DNA from: Catenaria anguillulae PL171
Lineage: Eukaryota; Blastocladiomycota; Blastocladiomycetes; Blastocladiales; Catenariaceae
Assembly (NCBI GenBank): GCA_002102555.1
Contig: MCFL01000092.1
Span: forward strand, 1 to 64,000
Direction of reading: 5' to 3'
DNA length: 64,000 bases
Shown here in pieces: positions 33,731-45,516 of this stretch (position 1 is its first letter; each line of letters begins with the position of its first letter). The translations under genes and the position numbers were made by a program. The notes under the pieces are model-generated. The model saw only the letters and a program-made list of their open reading frames with translations, made no database searches and had not been told where the DNA came from.

Positions 33731-34125
33731 TCAGATGACGGCACGGCCAAGTCCACGCGTGGAATGCCAGCATGGACCGTGACATGGCCGCCAATTCAAC
33801 CATGCGACGGTGGAACGATCCGAGTGGGACCTCCAACCCTGCAGCTTGAGCCCGCTGGTTGTCCACCATTCCAGCATATCGGTGCGGTTCCAGTACGCCG
33901 CTCGATGCATGGCCACGTGAGTATCGTGCGGGAAATGATCCATGATGGCGGGTCCGGGATTGGCTGAGTGCAACCGTTGAGAGCGGGCAAGCCAAAAGTC
34001 CAAAACGTTGGGCACCAGTCCAGGCACAAATCGATGAGACTTTGGCAGCCGCGGTCAATGTCGGACTGCTGAGGTAGCCTCAGATCCAACCACGAAGCTT
34101 CCCACCAGCGCAGCAGGTTGAGCAA
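33731..34125 (-). pseudogene. Ankyrin-like fragment inside the left arm
   Basis: Minus-strand frames read NLLRWWEASWLDLRLPQQSD, then VPNVLDFWLARSQRLHSANP and HRAAYWNRTDMLEWWTTSGL. These are the same Trp-rich repeat style as the gene at 27.1 kb but spread over two frames and lacking both ends. The mirror copy is 44819-45213 on plus. Confidence 0.55.
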
Positions 34126-34394
34126 ACAAGAAAGTCTGGCAGTAATGAGGACTTATCAACGACACAGTAGCAGCACGCGAGTGTAATGATCGACTAAAGC
34201 TCGGAAAGACGGCCCTTGTTTCCTGACACTGCCTTATGGACTGGGTGGACTGACTTTGACCGTTCATTTAGACTTTGGTACTTATACTGTGCACGTGGGA
34301 AAAGGAACAGCAAGACAATTCCATCCGACGGAAGGAAACGGAGCTAAGCTTCCGAGAGAAACCCTCGCCCTATGAAGTGACTCACTTGCTCGCA

Positions 34395-34541
34395 CAAGCA
34401 ACAAGCAAGCAAGCAGCAAGCAACAAGCAAGCAAGCAACAAGCAACAAGCAAGCAAGCAACAAGCAACAAGCAACAAGCAACAAGCAACAAGCAACAAGC
34501 AACAAGCAACAAGCAACAAGCAACAAGCAACAAGCAAGCAA
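34395..34541. repeat. CAAGCAA/CAAGCAACAA minisatellite (left arm)
   Basis: Tandem CAAGCAA and CAAGCAACAA variants form about 145 bp of sequence. Long Leu/Cys-rich or Gln/Lys-rich frames across it are repeat artefacts. Mirrored at 44403-44549. Confidence 0.9.
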
Positions 34542-34934
34542 CGGGCATGGGAACGCGCATGGGAAACGACAGCCGTTGGCATAAATACGCGTCGGACCTC
34601 ACTCGCGTTCCCATCCTCTTTCTCTTTCAGTTTCAGTCAGACATGTCGATTCGGCACATGCAACACACTTCTCAACACTCGGTGCATTCATTCGATCCAT
34701 CGCGATCATCCTTCCTTGCCGTCAACAATCGCCATACGGACACCGACACTCACCACCTCGATCTGCATGTGTACAGTACCCACGGTGTCACTTTCCAACC
34801 GTTGCATTGTACTGCCACACCAGCCCATCTGCCGCCGCACTCGCTCTTGTTCTGACTGGGATATGTACGACGCGCGCACACGCTCTTTGTTTTGTTGTTG
34901 TTTCGGTCTCTCTTGGCAAAGCGAATCGTGGGTC

Positions 34935-35688
34935 TGGTCCGCAGTGCATCCCAAGGCCGTGTTCCTTAAGCATCGCACTGCCACACCAGCCCATGTGCTG
35001 CCGCGTCATGGTAATGAGCCCGTTGTCGCTCGCTCTCGTTCTGACTGGCATATGTACGACGCGCGCACACGCTCTTTGTTTTGTTGTTGTTTCGGTCTCT
35101 CTTGGCAAAGCGAATGGTGGGTCTGGTCCGCAGTGCATCCCAAGGCCGTGTTCCTTAAGCATCGCACTGCCACACCAGCCCATGTGCTGTCGCGTCATTG
35201 CATGAGGGAACCGCGCAGCTCTTGCAGTTTGTCTGTCTTGACCACCAAAGTGCCCTGTGTGCCTGATTGACTCGGCTCGGAAGCGTATGTCTACCTTTCT
35301 TTCCGCACTCCGCCTCATTCTGATTTCAGTGTGCAAGAAGTCTAACCGCGCAGCATCCTCTTGTGTGCTGCGCATTCGTGAAAACAGGCTTCCAATCCAA
35401 GGCGCAACTCATGTGTGGGTGGCTTTCATCTCCATTGGCAATGTGCATTTGGGTTTGGTTCGCAGTGCATCCCAAGGCCGTGTTCCTTAAGCATCGCACT
35501 GCCACACCAGTAGTCCATTTGCCGCCGCGCCACTATGGTGATGAGCTCCCATTGTCGCTCGCTCTTGTTCTGACTACGACACGCGCACGCTCTATTCTTG
35601 TTTCGGTCTCTCTTGGCAAAGCGAATCGTGGGTTTGGTCCGCAGTGCATCCCAAGGCCGTGTTCCTTAAGCATCGCACTGCCACACCA
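34935..35688. repeat. Cluster of four 54-nt hairpin cores (left arm)
   Basis: Cores lie at 34935-34988, 35124-35177, 35456-35509 and 35635-35688 (reverse complement of the 26347-26400 form). The third has GGTTCGCAG instead of GGTCCGCAG; otherwise the cores look identical. Spacing is 189, 332 and 179 bp. Intervening blocks (TTTCGGTCTCTCTTGGCAAA, ATTCTGATTTCAG) are shared in part and permuted. A 331-codon open frame across the cluster is probably non-coding. Confidence 0.85.
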
Positions 35689-36233
35689 GCCCATGCTCTG
35701 CCGCGTCACTGGGTGGACGATGCAAGGAAAGTGCGCCGCTCTTGCTATTTTTGTTACTACTCATGGCACAATTGGTTTGAGGGAATCGGCTTGATGGATG
35801 TGATATCATGTACATGGTTGAGCAAGTAAGCATACAAAGGGTCTACATCTTTCCGTCATATGACACTTGGACACAAGTTATGTCCATGCTTCGTGACCGC
35901 GTGTTTGAACTCCATATGCGAACAACTAAATCATGAAGCTTTATGCTCTCTGACTTGCCTGACAAGAAATGTGCAAAGTGACAACAGGACAAGGTGAAGC
36001 CATCTGCCGGACCAGGCTGCAAATTGTATCATTTCGTCGTTAACACATCGACTTTGGCTGGTCGGGCATTCCCAAACAATACTTTGGTGGATCCATCACC
36101 AAGATCGCTCACTTTCCGCCATGGGTTCAACCATTCCACTCCTCGTCCTCTTTAGCCACGGAACGGGGAACCTTGGACACTCATCTCACGCTACCTTTCC
36201 GCCGACCCCCTGCCGACCCGCGCACAATTTACA

Positions 36234-36850
36234 CGGATGACATGGATCGCTTCTCCAGGCAACTGGCTCCGATGCCCGAGCTTTGGGCGGGGGAATTCAC
36301 GCATTCATGGACGGATCCATAGACGCCAGCATTTTGCAAGACAAAAGAGGATTGCCTGCGCAGCATGACAAGCAAGACTCGGCGAGCATTACAATGACCC
36401 TGAGACCCTTCCCTTCCAATCACAACCATGGCCAGACGCACCATGTCTTGCCCCGTTCAAACTCCCACCTGTGGTGTCTTGTCATCGACGCGACGCGGGC
36501 AGAACAGGGCGACTATTGTTGCTGTTTGCCTGTCGACAGTCTCATCCAACGTGCGCATCTTGACCGACTCGATGGCGGCGTTGCACGCAGTGTAACGTCT
36601 TTTCTTGCCAGCAGAAGAAGTCATGTGTTGGCTGGTCCGTTCTGGAGGGATTCAGCATGGGTGCTTGAGAGCCCTGATGAGCCGCGCTTGCGAGTTGGGC
36701 TCCAACGTCCAGTGGGTCAAAGGGCACGATGGCGGCTTTGGAAACGAGTCTGCGGACTGTCTTGCAGGCGAAACGGCAAGGGAACTCGCGAAAAGTGTGG
36801 GCATTTCACACACTCGAATCCGTCACGACCTGCTAATACAGATCCACGTC
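36234..36850 (+). pseudogene. LINE RNase H remnant spanning the inner breakpoint
   Basis: Frames combine to an RNase H fold: WAGEFTHSWTD then MDGSIDAS (first Asp), QNRATIVAVCLS where the usual Glu is Thr, VRILTDSMAALHAV (second Asp) followed by a TAA, then VQWVKGHDGGFGNESADCLA (His and last Asp). It is related to, but clearly different from, the RNase H at 4-6 kb. The left-arm boundary (36276) cuts through it: upstream bases are in both arms, downstream ones only here. Confidence 0.6.
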
Positions 36851-37885
36851 GATGCAACAAGTATATATATATGCCTGGCAACGGTGCATCTACTCTTGGC
36901 TCGCCACCAAGGCGACCACCTTCGTTGACATGTCCAACACCAACCACAAAGTGATGCGCGACATCTTCTATTGTGGCGGTAACGCCCACGGCCGTAACAC
37001 AAGCACCGCTGCAAATAAGGTCATCATTTCCGCTGTCGACTCCTTCTTGTTGTTGCAGGGCTCCCAACTCGCGTGAGAAATCATGCATGGTGGGCTCAGA
37101 AGTTCCCATCCTTGCAGGTCAGTCAACGGCTCCCGACCCTGGCTCTAGTGTACATCAGCCGCACCAGCAGTTCACGAAACTCTGGCCCGCTGCACTCCAT
37201 GACCTGATTCGACATCTCGACCACGTTTGCGTGGCAAATTTGCAACAAGCAGCAACGGTTATTGTCAATCAATGGCGGAACGCGCCTACTTTACCTCCAA
37301 ATCGTTGTCGCGGGCACGATTAAAAGACGAGTTGCGTCAAGGACATGTATGTATGGATGTCTGGCCGCAAAAGAAGCAGCAGTTCCAATGAGCCCGCTCA
37401 TGGTCCAAGTATTGACTTGCATGTAGATTCTGGTATACCCACCGCTGGTGTTCAGACGGACGAGCCAATGGTGTCGAGACGTGTCTGGAGAAGTCATGAT
37501 CAGCGACAAGCTTGAAAGCGGCCCATGCCATACCCAAAATAAGCACCGAAAGCATTCCAGAAGAGCGCAAAGCACCATGAAATGGCCAATCACAGCTCGC
37601 GGCCGGCCCAGCCCGCCCGGCCTGCCCGGCTGCCTTGGGCCGGCACCGTTAACGTTCCGAAATTGTAGGCGGTATTGCGCTGTCCCTCGCTCACTTTGGG
37701 AAATGCAACCCAATGCAATACATGTGTGATTGATCTTATTATCGCATTTCGGCATTGATCCCCGTCGGCGCACCCTTCCATCCACCGGCACAGCACAGTC
37801 TCCGTCGTCTCCGCCGTCCCACCGCGCGGGCTCGCTTGATCACCATTCACGACGGCCATTTCTGTAAGGGCAGCAGCAAGTTAGC
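36851..37885. other. Palindrome spacer, no clear gene
   Basis: This stretch lies between the RNase H remnant and the cysteine-cluster gene. I see only short frames, with a (TA)n-like GTATATATATA at 36861 and a GC-rich GGCCGGCCCAGCCCGCCCGG block near 37600. The ATG of the next gene follows at 37886. Confidence 0.5.
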
Positions 37886-40800
37886 ATGGCCGCCAACACC
37901 CATCATTTCGTTCGAGATCCAAGTGGTTCTGGCTTTCCAGTCGGTCTTCCGACCGCGCCAGGGCAGCCCCTCCGTCGTCGGCCTGCCAATTTGCGCAGAC
38001 GGAGACGGGGATCCTCGACAGAACCCATTCAGCGCCAAGCACCACTCGTTGATCCTGTTCAGGCATTTGGTCCCGATCCCGTTGCCAGTCGCACGCGAGG
38101 GGCGGCACAGCGGGTCGCAGTGCCTCCCGCTATTGGTCGTGAGCCCGCGGATTTCATGGACGCCGACGACGAGCGCGACGAAGGCTTCATTGACCGCGAA
38201 TTGCGTGATGATCCCTCTGTAACCCCTGAGCCAATGCCGACACCCTTCGTGTACGTATGCTTGCTTTCATGGTCGGAAATTTCACATGCTGCTGCTCTGC
38301 TTGCTCATCGATTCTCCTCTTTAAACAGTCTCCCTCGCACGTGCGACCTGACGTATCAGCAACATCTCGTTCATTCGCCAACAGAAGCGTTCCAATTCCA
38401 TCTCGTTCAAGACCTCTCGGACGCCGATTTACGTGCCGCCGCATACCCGAAATCGACACGGCAGACCAAATGGGCAGGCGTCGCAATTTTCCGATACAAG
38501 TGTGGCAACCAGTCACAACTACTCTCATGCTGCTCTCTGTGCCCCACCTCGCATACAGCCTTGAGGGATTTCATGGGCCACAACTCGTATGTGTTTGATG
38601 ACGATGCTCAAGAATCACTCGCCGGGTGCAACCATGCAAAAGTGGCCCTTGCTTTGACTGCTGCTCGACTTGGCCTGTCGTCCCACCACCAATCATTTTC
38701 GGCCTTCTACACGTTGCTCGACGCACGCATTTCGGACGATATTGCAACCGTTCCACCAGGCCCTCTTGGCTGGTTTCGCAAGTCTCAGCAGGGCAGCGGC
38801 GTTGAAGGTTATTTGACGCAAGACCTTGCTCTGCAGATTATGGTCAACTACAACGGCGCCCGTTTCTGTGGTGCATGTCCATGGTCTGCATCCAATCGCC
38901 CATGCAAACATGTACAATTCCACATGTTTCCTCCACAAGCAGCATGGCCCGTGGCGCAGACGTCTACCCGTTCCGAAACTGCCCCGACGCCGGATCGCAA
39001 GTATCTCCGTTCGTTCCAAACAACACTATCCTTGTGCGGCATTTCTGTTTCACCCGTGTCTGATTAGCTGAATGGGTTTGCTTACAGTTACCTTAATTAT
39101 GTCGTACTTGTAGTTCTCTTTGACGAGCAAGCGCTTCAGAGGCTTCTGTCCCGCCGATCAGGTTGTTTCTTGCCGTGGATGCGTGCTACATTCGGCAAAG
39201 AAGAATCAAAACCCGTCATTCCCCTGGACACCGCGCTTCGCCCCGCTTGTGGCAATTCAATTCATGTGCAGAATGGGGAGGTCGTGGTTTCCGCTCGCTC
39301 GCGATACATTTGCCCTTGGGTGGTCGCTCGAAGTTGGCCGGTGCAGTGCTGCTGGCTGTAGTCAATCTGTGTCATTCGACGGGCGCGAATTCGGTCTCAT
39401 CAACTGGGGCAATCGCTACCTGTTTGCATGCGAGCTGCTTTCAAGTTACTTTGACCTGTATTCTCGCAACGGATTACCACTCAACGCTTGGTGGCAAAAC
39501 AAGGTCAGCGACATGCAGCCGCAATTGCTCAGCTTGTCAAGCTTGTCAGAGACAGAAAAGTCCAGACTCATTACGAAGTGGACCAACTTTGCATGCAGGC
39601 TTCCTGCTGTTCTTTCTGGTTTTGTCTCTCTCATCGACTTTCCTGTTGATGCATTCAAGTGCTGCGAGCGCCCTCGCGTCGTTTCAGCAGACGGTATTGT
39701 CTTGTCCCCTGAAGCTCACCGCTTGAACCCGCTTTCGAGATCCGCAGCCGTGCAACAACTATCGCGGATCGATCTCTCCCTGCTTTGTCGCAATTGAAAA
39801 ACGATTTCGTCGATTCGTTTCTCTCAAATTCACCGAGGTCGACCCCAACCTTGCAGCGCAAGTCTTGCAATCCGAGTCCCGAGCGCCTGCCTTGCTCGCA
39901 TACTTGTGTACGTCTGCTTCACACGCATAACTTGCTCAAGTCCGCTCCAACTGTCGTTTATTTGCACAATCGCTGTTCAAGTCCGTTTCTCCAGCTTGCC
40001 AGCTTCTCCCATACCCAGCAATCACATTCTTCGCCTCTTTCTTGGCACCACGCAATCGAGTCGAAGCCGCAGCTCAGCACGATTCGGGCGTCACTTCCTC
40101 ATTTCGCAAACGGTTGTCTCTGCACTGCCCTATACTCGCGCTCGTTTTCGCCGCGTGTATGCTAGTTGGTGGTGACGCAATCGATCATTTTCGGAGGCTT
40201 CTTGTGCAATTGCGCGATATTGTTACGCGCCGAAAAGAACCATGCCTTCCAACGCCCCGCGCGATGTTCCATATTATGACGTCGGGCGCATGTCGAGCGA
40301 ACTACGTCAATTCATCAGGCGCAAAAGACACGTTTTCCAACGCCCGACTGACGAGCTGGAGGAAAAAGTCGCATGCATCGCCGTGACCGTCATTGTATGC
40401 GACTTGACCCACGAATGGCAATGCATCGTTCCAAATAACCTGAAGCACGACCCGGACTTGCTTGCGTACGCTAAATGTCTTCCACATTTTCATGCGACCG
40501 ACTTGGCTCATTTTATCGTGTTTCGGCAGGTTCGTTGGCAATGTGATTCAACCCAACCTTCCAATTCTACAGCGGTTGATCCGAAAGACTACGGTTTTTC
40601 AGGAGCGTCAATGCATCCTCGCCTCACAGCTTGCACCTGCAATCGGCCCCTCTGCTTCAACACAAGTCTCGACAATTGCCCAAGCACCCCGCAGCGTCAC
40701 GACGTCCAATACGGCCGAAGATTTACCTCCCAGTACCGAACCACGCCAACAATTGCAAGTTGTGCCCCATCCCATCACCCTTCCTCCTGCTCTCCAATGC

Positions 40801-40917
40801 GACACCACCCTCGTCAAGACGTTCACATCTGACGGGGTGCGCACTCTGATCCACCGCATTCGCACCGAAATGGATATCCGCCGTGGCCTTGGTACGACCT
40901 ACATTACTCGTTCATGA
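37886..40917 (+). CDS. Cysteine-cluster protein resembling KDZ-transposon accessory genes, frames disrupted
   Basis: From MAANTHHFVRDPSG a basic and then acidic N-terminus leads to a 78-bp intron (38251-38328, GTACGT...AACAG) joining TPFV|LPRTCDLTYQ. The next exon has Cys/His clusters: CCSLCPTSHTA..GCNHAKVALAL and FCGACPWSASNRPCKHVQFH (CX2CX8CXH, SWIM-like). Probably after a further intron (39002-39110) come SFDGREFGLINWGNRYLFAC and FKCCERPRVVSADGIVLSPE, similar in layout to the C..C/DG blocks of CxC-type proteins associated with KDZ (Kyakuja-Dileera-Zisupton) transposons. Later frames (IEKRFRRFVSLKF, DAIDHFRRLLVQLRDIVTRR, MSSELRQFIRRKRHVFQRPT, then a Ser/Thr/Gln-rich part ending TYITRS) need several frame changes. 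It may be an intron-rich gene or a decaying one. The KDZ link is by pattern recall only. Confidence 0.4.
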
Positions 40918-42331
40918 AGCAAGCAAGCAAGCAATTGTATCCTCACTCAATTCGCCTGTCAGACAATCCACTGGCTCGAGCCATTCCAAAGGTCGCAATC
41001 CAGCGTGGAGCGATGCTCCGCGAGCTTCTTGCGCGTCAGCCGTCCGTCGAGCCTGCATTAAACTCGCCAACGAGCGTGTACTGGCAAACGCTTGCGAATT
41101 GCTCAGTTATGAGCCAGGTCTGGAGGAGCATGATGCAGCCGAGGACGGCGAGCAAGGTGTTAGAGGGGGGGAAGTCGATGGAGTCACCATTGGCCGTTCG
41201 CTCGTCGCCAAAGGTGACAGACCACTTGTTGACTGGGCCGAGGGCATTGAGTTTGGTGGGGCCGATGGTGCCGATGAGCCTGCGCAAGTCAGCGATGGCC
41301 GCTCAGACGCTCGAGTCGCCGCGCCCTTTGGCGCCGGCCACATCCAAGTCGCGGAAGCTCGTGTTGCCGCGCAAGTTGGCGCTGGCCACGTCCGGGCCGA
41401 CGCTCGTGTTGCCGCGCAAGTTGGTGCACACGGGCAAGTTCAAGTCGGCACGAATCCACATGGAAACACTCGCGCTCAACAATTTGGCGAGCACGGCCGC
41501 GTGGTTGGCCACGGACGGGGTGGTCCACAAGTTAACGCGACCGGTAATGGACAAAGAGGCGCGGGTGTACATGCCGCCGGCTCGACTTTTGACGCTTGTT
41601 GGCATGGTGCCGTGGAGCAAGGGCAAAGTGTTTGTGGGCACGGCTGGCAAGCAGTCGCACAGGGTGGGGCGTAAGGTTGGGCGGTTGGATCCGGGCAAGG
41701 TTGTGATGTGCAGAATGGAGTGTATGGGTTACGGCATAGCGGCGCCGCGGCAATTAACATGCAAACGGCCGCGTTTGGTCATGGACAAGGTGTCAGTCAT
41801 GATGGCGCAATTGGGTATGGGCAAAGTGATGGTCAAATGTTGATCCATGAGGACGGGCAAGGAAGCGTAGCCGGACATGGGCAAGGTGGCGGGCAAGGAA
41901 GCGCAGCTGGATATGGGCAAGGTGGCGGGCAAGGAAGCGTAGCCGGATATGGGCAAGGCGTCGGCCCAAGCGGCGTGGCTGTAAATGGGTGGGTTGACGG
42001 GCAAATGGTCTCTGCCGCGTCCGCGGCGTGTAGACCAGACAGCGGGCAGCGTCATGGAGCTGGTTTCGGCCCACGCGCTGTGATCGGATGCGGGCAAAAT
42101 GGCGGTCGAATTTCTGTTGTTGGGAATGGGGATGGTGGTGGACGTACGACTGCTGGTGAGTATGCTGGATATTGTCAAGGTGGTGGGCCAATGTCACCCG
42201 CATTGTATGGGCCAAGGGGCGTTGGGCAATGTGGTAGGCCAGCGGCAGCTGCAGGGTTTCAGCAAGTTGGATGGGTTCCACATAATCCGTACATGTACTC
42301 TTCCTCGCCGCATGGACCCGGGCCCATGTAA
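40883..42331 (+). CDS. Gly/Gln/His-repeat reading frame, split by one TAA
   Basis: A low-complexity frame rich in Ala/Gly/Gln/His reads ARVAAQVGAGHV and ARVAAQVGAHGQVQVG, then a TAA at 41672-41674, and continues in the same frame as GYGQGGGQGSVAGYGQGVGP to SSSPHGPGPM and a stop. The (AGYGQGGGQGS)n unit is a tandem repeat of about 33 bp at 41875-41970. The part upstream of about 41040 overlaps the end of the cysteine-cluster gene in another frame, so it may be its 3' exon. Function is unknown; it is prion-like in composition. Confidence 0.35.
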
Positions 42332-42667
42332 CCATCCAATGCTCGTATTCATCCACATCCGCACCAATTGCCAGCTGCCAAGTTGCACTGCAACATCTTG
42401 CCTGTTTGTGTATTCCGTCGCCCTGCTTTCGATTGTCGTTTTCCAGTTTCTTGAACCCTTTTGTCATGTCACCCTTCTTTGAGCACAATCTTTGTTTGTC
42501 TTGCTGATATCCCTTCCGAATTCCCTGCTCGTTTCGATTTTTGCTCTCGCGCTCGCTCTCGAGGTCCATATTCATTGGTTTCTGTCGTCCCTTAGCCATT
42601 TACATTCCTCGCCTGCAAATGCAGTTGTGACTCGTGATCTTATCGTGCAATGTTGCGCCAACATGCT
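42332..42667. other. Spacer between the Gly/Gln frame and the right arm
   Basis: No gene is visible. It is bounded on the right by the inner inverted-repeat junction at 42668. Confidence 0.5.
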
Positions 42668-43255
42668 GGCATCGGAGCCAGTTGCCTGGAGAAGCGATCC
42701 ATGTCATCCGTGTAAATTGTGCGCGGGTCGGCAGGGGGTCGGCGGAAAGGTAGCGTGAGATGAGTGTCCAAGGTTCCCCGTTCCGTGGCTAAAGAGGACG
42801 AGGAGTGGAATGGTTGAACCCATGGCGGAAAGTGAGCGATCTTGGTGATGGATCCACCAAAGTATTGTTTGGGAATGCCCGACCAGCCAAAGTCGATGTG
42901 TTAACGACGAAATGATACAATTTGCAGCCTGGTCCGGCAGATGGCTTCACCTTGTCCTGTTGTCACTTTGCACATTTCTTGTCAGGCAAGTCAGAGAGCA
43001 TAAAGCTTCATGATTTAGTTGTTCGCATATGGAGTTCAAACACGCGGTCACGAAGCATGGACATAACTTGTGTCCAAGTGTCATATGACGGAAAGATGTA
43101 GACCCTTTGTATGCTTACTTGCTCAACCATGTACATGATATCACATCCATCAAGCCGATTCCCTCAAACCAATTGTGCCATGAGTAGTAACAAAAATAGC
43201 AAGAGCGGCGCACTTTCCTTGCATCGTCCACCCAGTGACGCGGCAGAGCATGGGC

Positions 43256-44009
43256 TGGTGTGGCAGTGCGATGCTTAAGGAACACGGCCTTGGGATGCAC
43301 TGCGGACCAAACCCACGATTCGCTTTGCCAAGAGAGACCGAAACAAGAATAGAGCGTGCGCGTGTCGTAGTCAGAACAAGAGCGAGCGACAATGGGAGCT
43401 CATCACCATAGTGGCGCGGCGGCAAATGGACTACTGGTGTGGCAGTGCGATGCTTAAGGAACACGGCCTTGGGATGCACTGCGAACCAAACCCAAATGCA
43501 CATTGCCAATGGAGATGAAAGCCACCCACACATGAGTTGCGCCTTGGATTGGAAGCCTGTTTTCACGAATGCGCAGCACACAAGAGGATGCTGCGCGGTT
43601 AGACTTCTTGCACACTGAAATCAGAATGAGGCGGAGTGCGGAAAGAAAGGTAGACATACGCTTCCGAGCCGAGTCAATCAGGCACACAGGGCACTTTGGT
43701 GGTCAAGACAGACAAACTGCAAGAGCTGCGCGGTTCCCTCATGCAATGACGCGACAGCACATGGGCTGGTGTGGCAGTGCGATGCTTAAGGAACACGGCC
43801 TTGGGATGCACTGCGGACCAGACCCACCATTCGCTTTGCCAAGAGAGACCGAAACAACAACAAAACAAAGAGCGTGTGCGCGCGTCGTACATATGCCAGT
43901 CAGAACGAGAGCGAGCGACAACGGGCTCATTACCATGACGCGGCAGCACATGGGCTGGTGTGGCAGTGCGATGCTTAAGGAACACGGCCTTGGGATGCAC
44001 TGCGGACCA
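43256..44009. repeat. Cluster of four 54-nt hairpin cores (right arm)
   Basis: Cores lie at 43256-43309, 43435-43488, 43767-43820 and 43956-44009, the mirror images of those in the left arm, in the same orientation as the outlying copy at 26347-26400. Confidence 0.85.
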
Positions 44010-44402
44010 GACCCACGATTCGCTTTGCCAAGAGAGACCGAAACAACAACAAAACAAAGAGCGTGTGCGCGCGTCGTACATATCCCAGTCAGAACAAGAG
44101 CGAGTGCGGCGGCAGATGGGCTGGTGTGGCAGTACAATGCAACGGTTGGAAAGTGACACCGTGGGTACTGTACACATGCAGATCGAGGTGGTGAGTGTCG
44201 GTGTCCGTATGGCGATTGTTGACGGCAAGGAAGGATGATCGCGATGGATCGAATGAATGCACCGAGTGTTGAGAAGTGTGTTGCATGTGCCGAATCGACA
44301 TGTCTGACTGAAACTGAAAGAGAAAGAGGATGGGAACGCGAGTGAGGTCCGACGCGTATTTATGCCAACGGCTGTCGTTTCCCATGCGCGTTCCCATGCC
44401 CG

Positions 44403-44549
44403 TTGCTTGCTTGTTGCTTGTTGCTTGTTGCTTGTTGCTTGTTGCTTGTTGCTTGTTGCTTGTTGCTTGTTGCTTGTTGCTTGTTGCTTGCTTGCTTGTT
44501 GCTTGTTGCTTGCTTGCTTGTTGCTTGCTGCTTGCTTGCTTGTTGCTTG
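44403..44549. repeat. TTGCTTG/TTGTTGCTTG minisatellite (right arm)
   Basis: Mirror copy of the minisatellite at 34395-34541. Same length and variant order. Confidence 0.9.
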
Positions 44550-44818
44550 TGCGAGCAAGTGAGTCACTTCATAGGGCGAGGGTTTCTCTCGGAAGCTTAG
44601 CTCCGTTTCCTTCCGTCGGATGGAATTGTCTTGCTGTTCCTTTTCCCACGTGCACAGTATAAGTACCAAAGTCTAAATGAACGGTCAAAGTCAGTCCACC
44701 CAGTCCATAAGGCAGTGTCAGGAAACAAGGGCCGTCTTTCCGAGCTTTAGTCGATCATTACACTCGCGTGCTGCTACTGTGTCGTTGATAAGTCCTCATT
44801 ACTGCCAGACTTTCTTGT

Positions 44819-45213
44819 TTGCTCAACCTGCTGCGCTGGTGGGAAGCTTCGTGGTTGGATCTGAGGCTACCTCAGCAGTCCGACATTGACCGCGGCTGCC
44901 AAAGTCTCATCGATTTGTGCCTGGACTGGTGCCCAACGTTTTGGACTTTTGGCTTGCCCGCTCTCAACGGTTGCACTCAGCCAATCCCGGACCCGCCATC
45001 ATGGATCATTTCCCGCACGATACTCACGTGGCCATGCATCGAGCGGCGTACTGGAACCGCACCGATATGCTGGAATGGTGGACAACCAGCGGGCTCAAGC
45101 TGCAGGGTTGGAGGTCCCACTCGGATCGTTCCACCGTCGCATGGTTGAATTGGCGGCCATGTCACGGTCCATGCTGGCATTCCACGCGTGGACTTGGCCG
45201 TGCCGTCATCTGA
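44819..45213 (+). pseudogene. Ankyrin-like fragment inside the right arm
   Basis: Mirror copy of 33731-34125, with NLLRWWEASWLDLRLPQQSD, NVLDFWLARSQRL and NRTDMLEWWTTSG in two frames. Confidence 0.55.
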
Positions 45214-45516
45214 CATGGTGCATTGTCCATATCCCGAGGCCTGGAACATGCAGGAACACAATGATGGATACACGTCCGATAGCGCGATAAATACGAAGCT
45301 CCGCGTTCAAGGTGAGTGAGTATGTCCACGCGCATATCATACCTCGGCGGAATTCAGCCAGGGGGCCGATGGTGGGCTGCCAGCAGCTGATGATAATTGT
45401 GAGCTTCCCAGCGAAGCAAGGCTGAGAACTCATTTCACCCATTAGTCTGCCACATGCAAGCTAAACCCGAGAAAACAAAGAAATAGATAGATGGCAAAAC
45501 AAGTGCGGACATGAAC

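Larger units (their letters stand above)
33302..36276 (+). repeat. Inner inverted repeat, left arm (2,975 bp)
   Basis: Every position x matches the complement of 78944-x, giving the right arm 42668-45642. All frames compared across the arms translate identically, and the only mismatch I noticed is at the outer edge (T33306 versus C). The outer end lies inside the ankyrin-like gene; the inner end follows GGCTCCGATGCC. Contents are the 3' end of that gene, a second reversed ankyrin-like fragment, a CAAGCAA-type minisatellite and four 54-nt hairpins within a repeat cluster. Confidence 0.93.

Noticed and set aside
34275-35270. 331-codon open frame in the left arm (and its mirror 43674-44669)
   Set aside because: It runs through the CAAGCAA minisatellite and the hairpin repeats. 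The repeated peptide simply reflects repeated DNA, and the composition is not protein-like.
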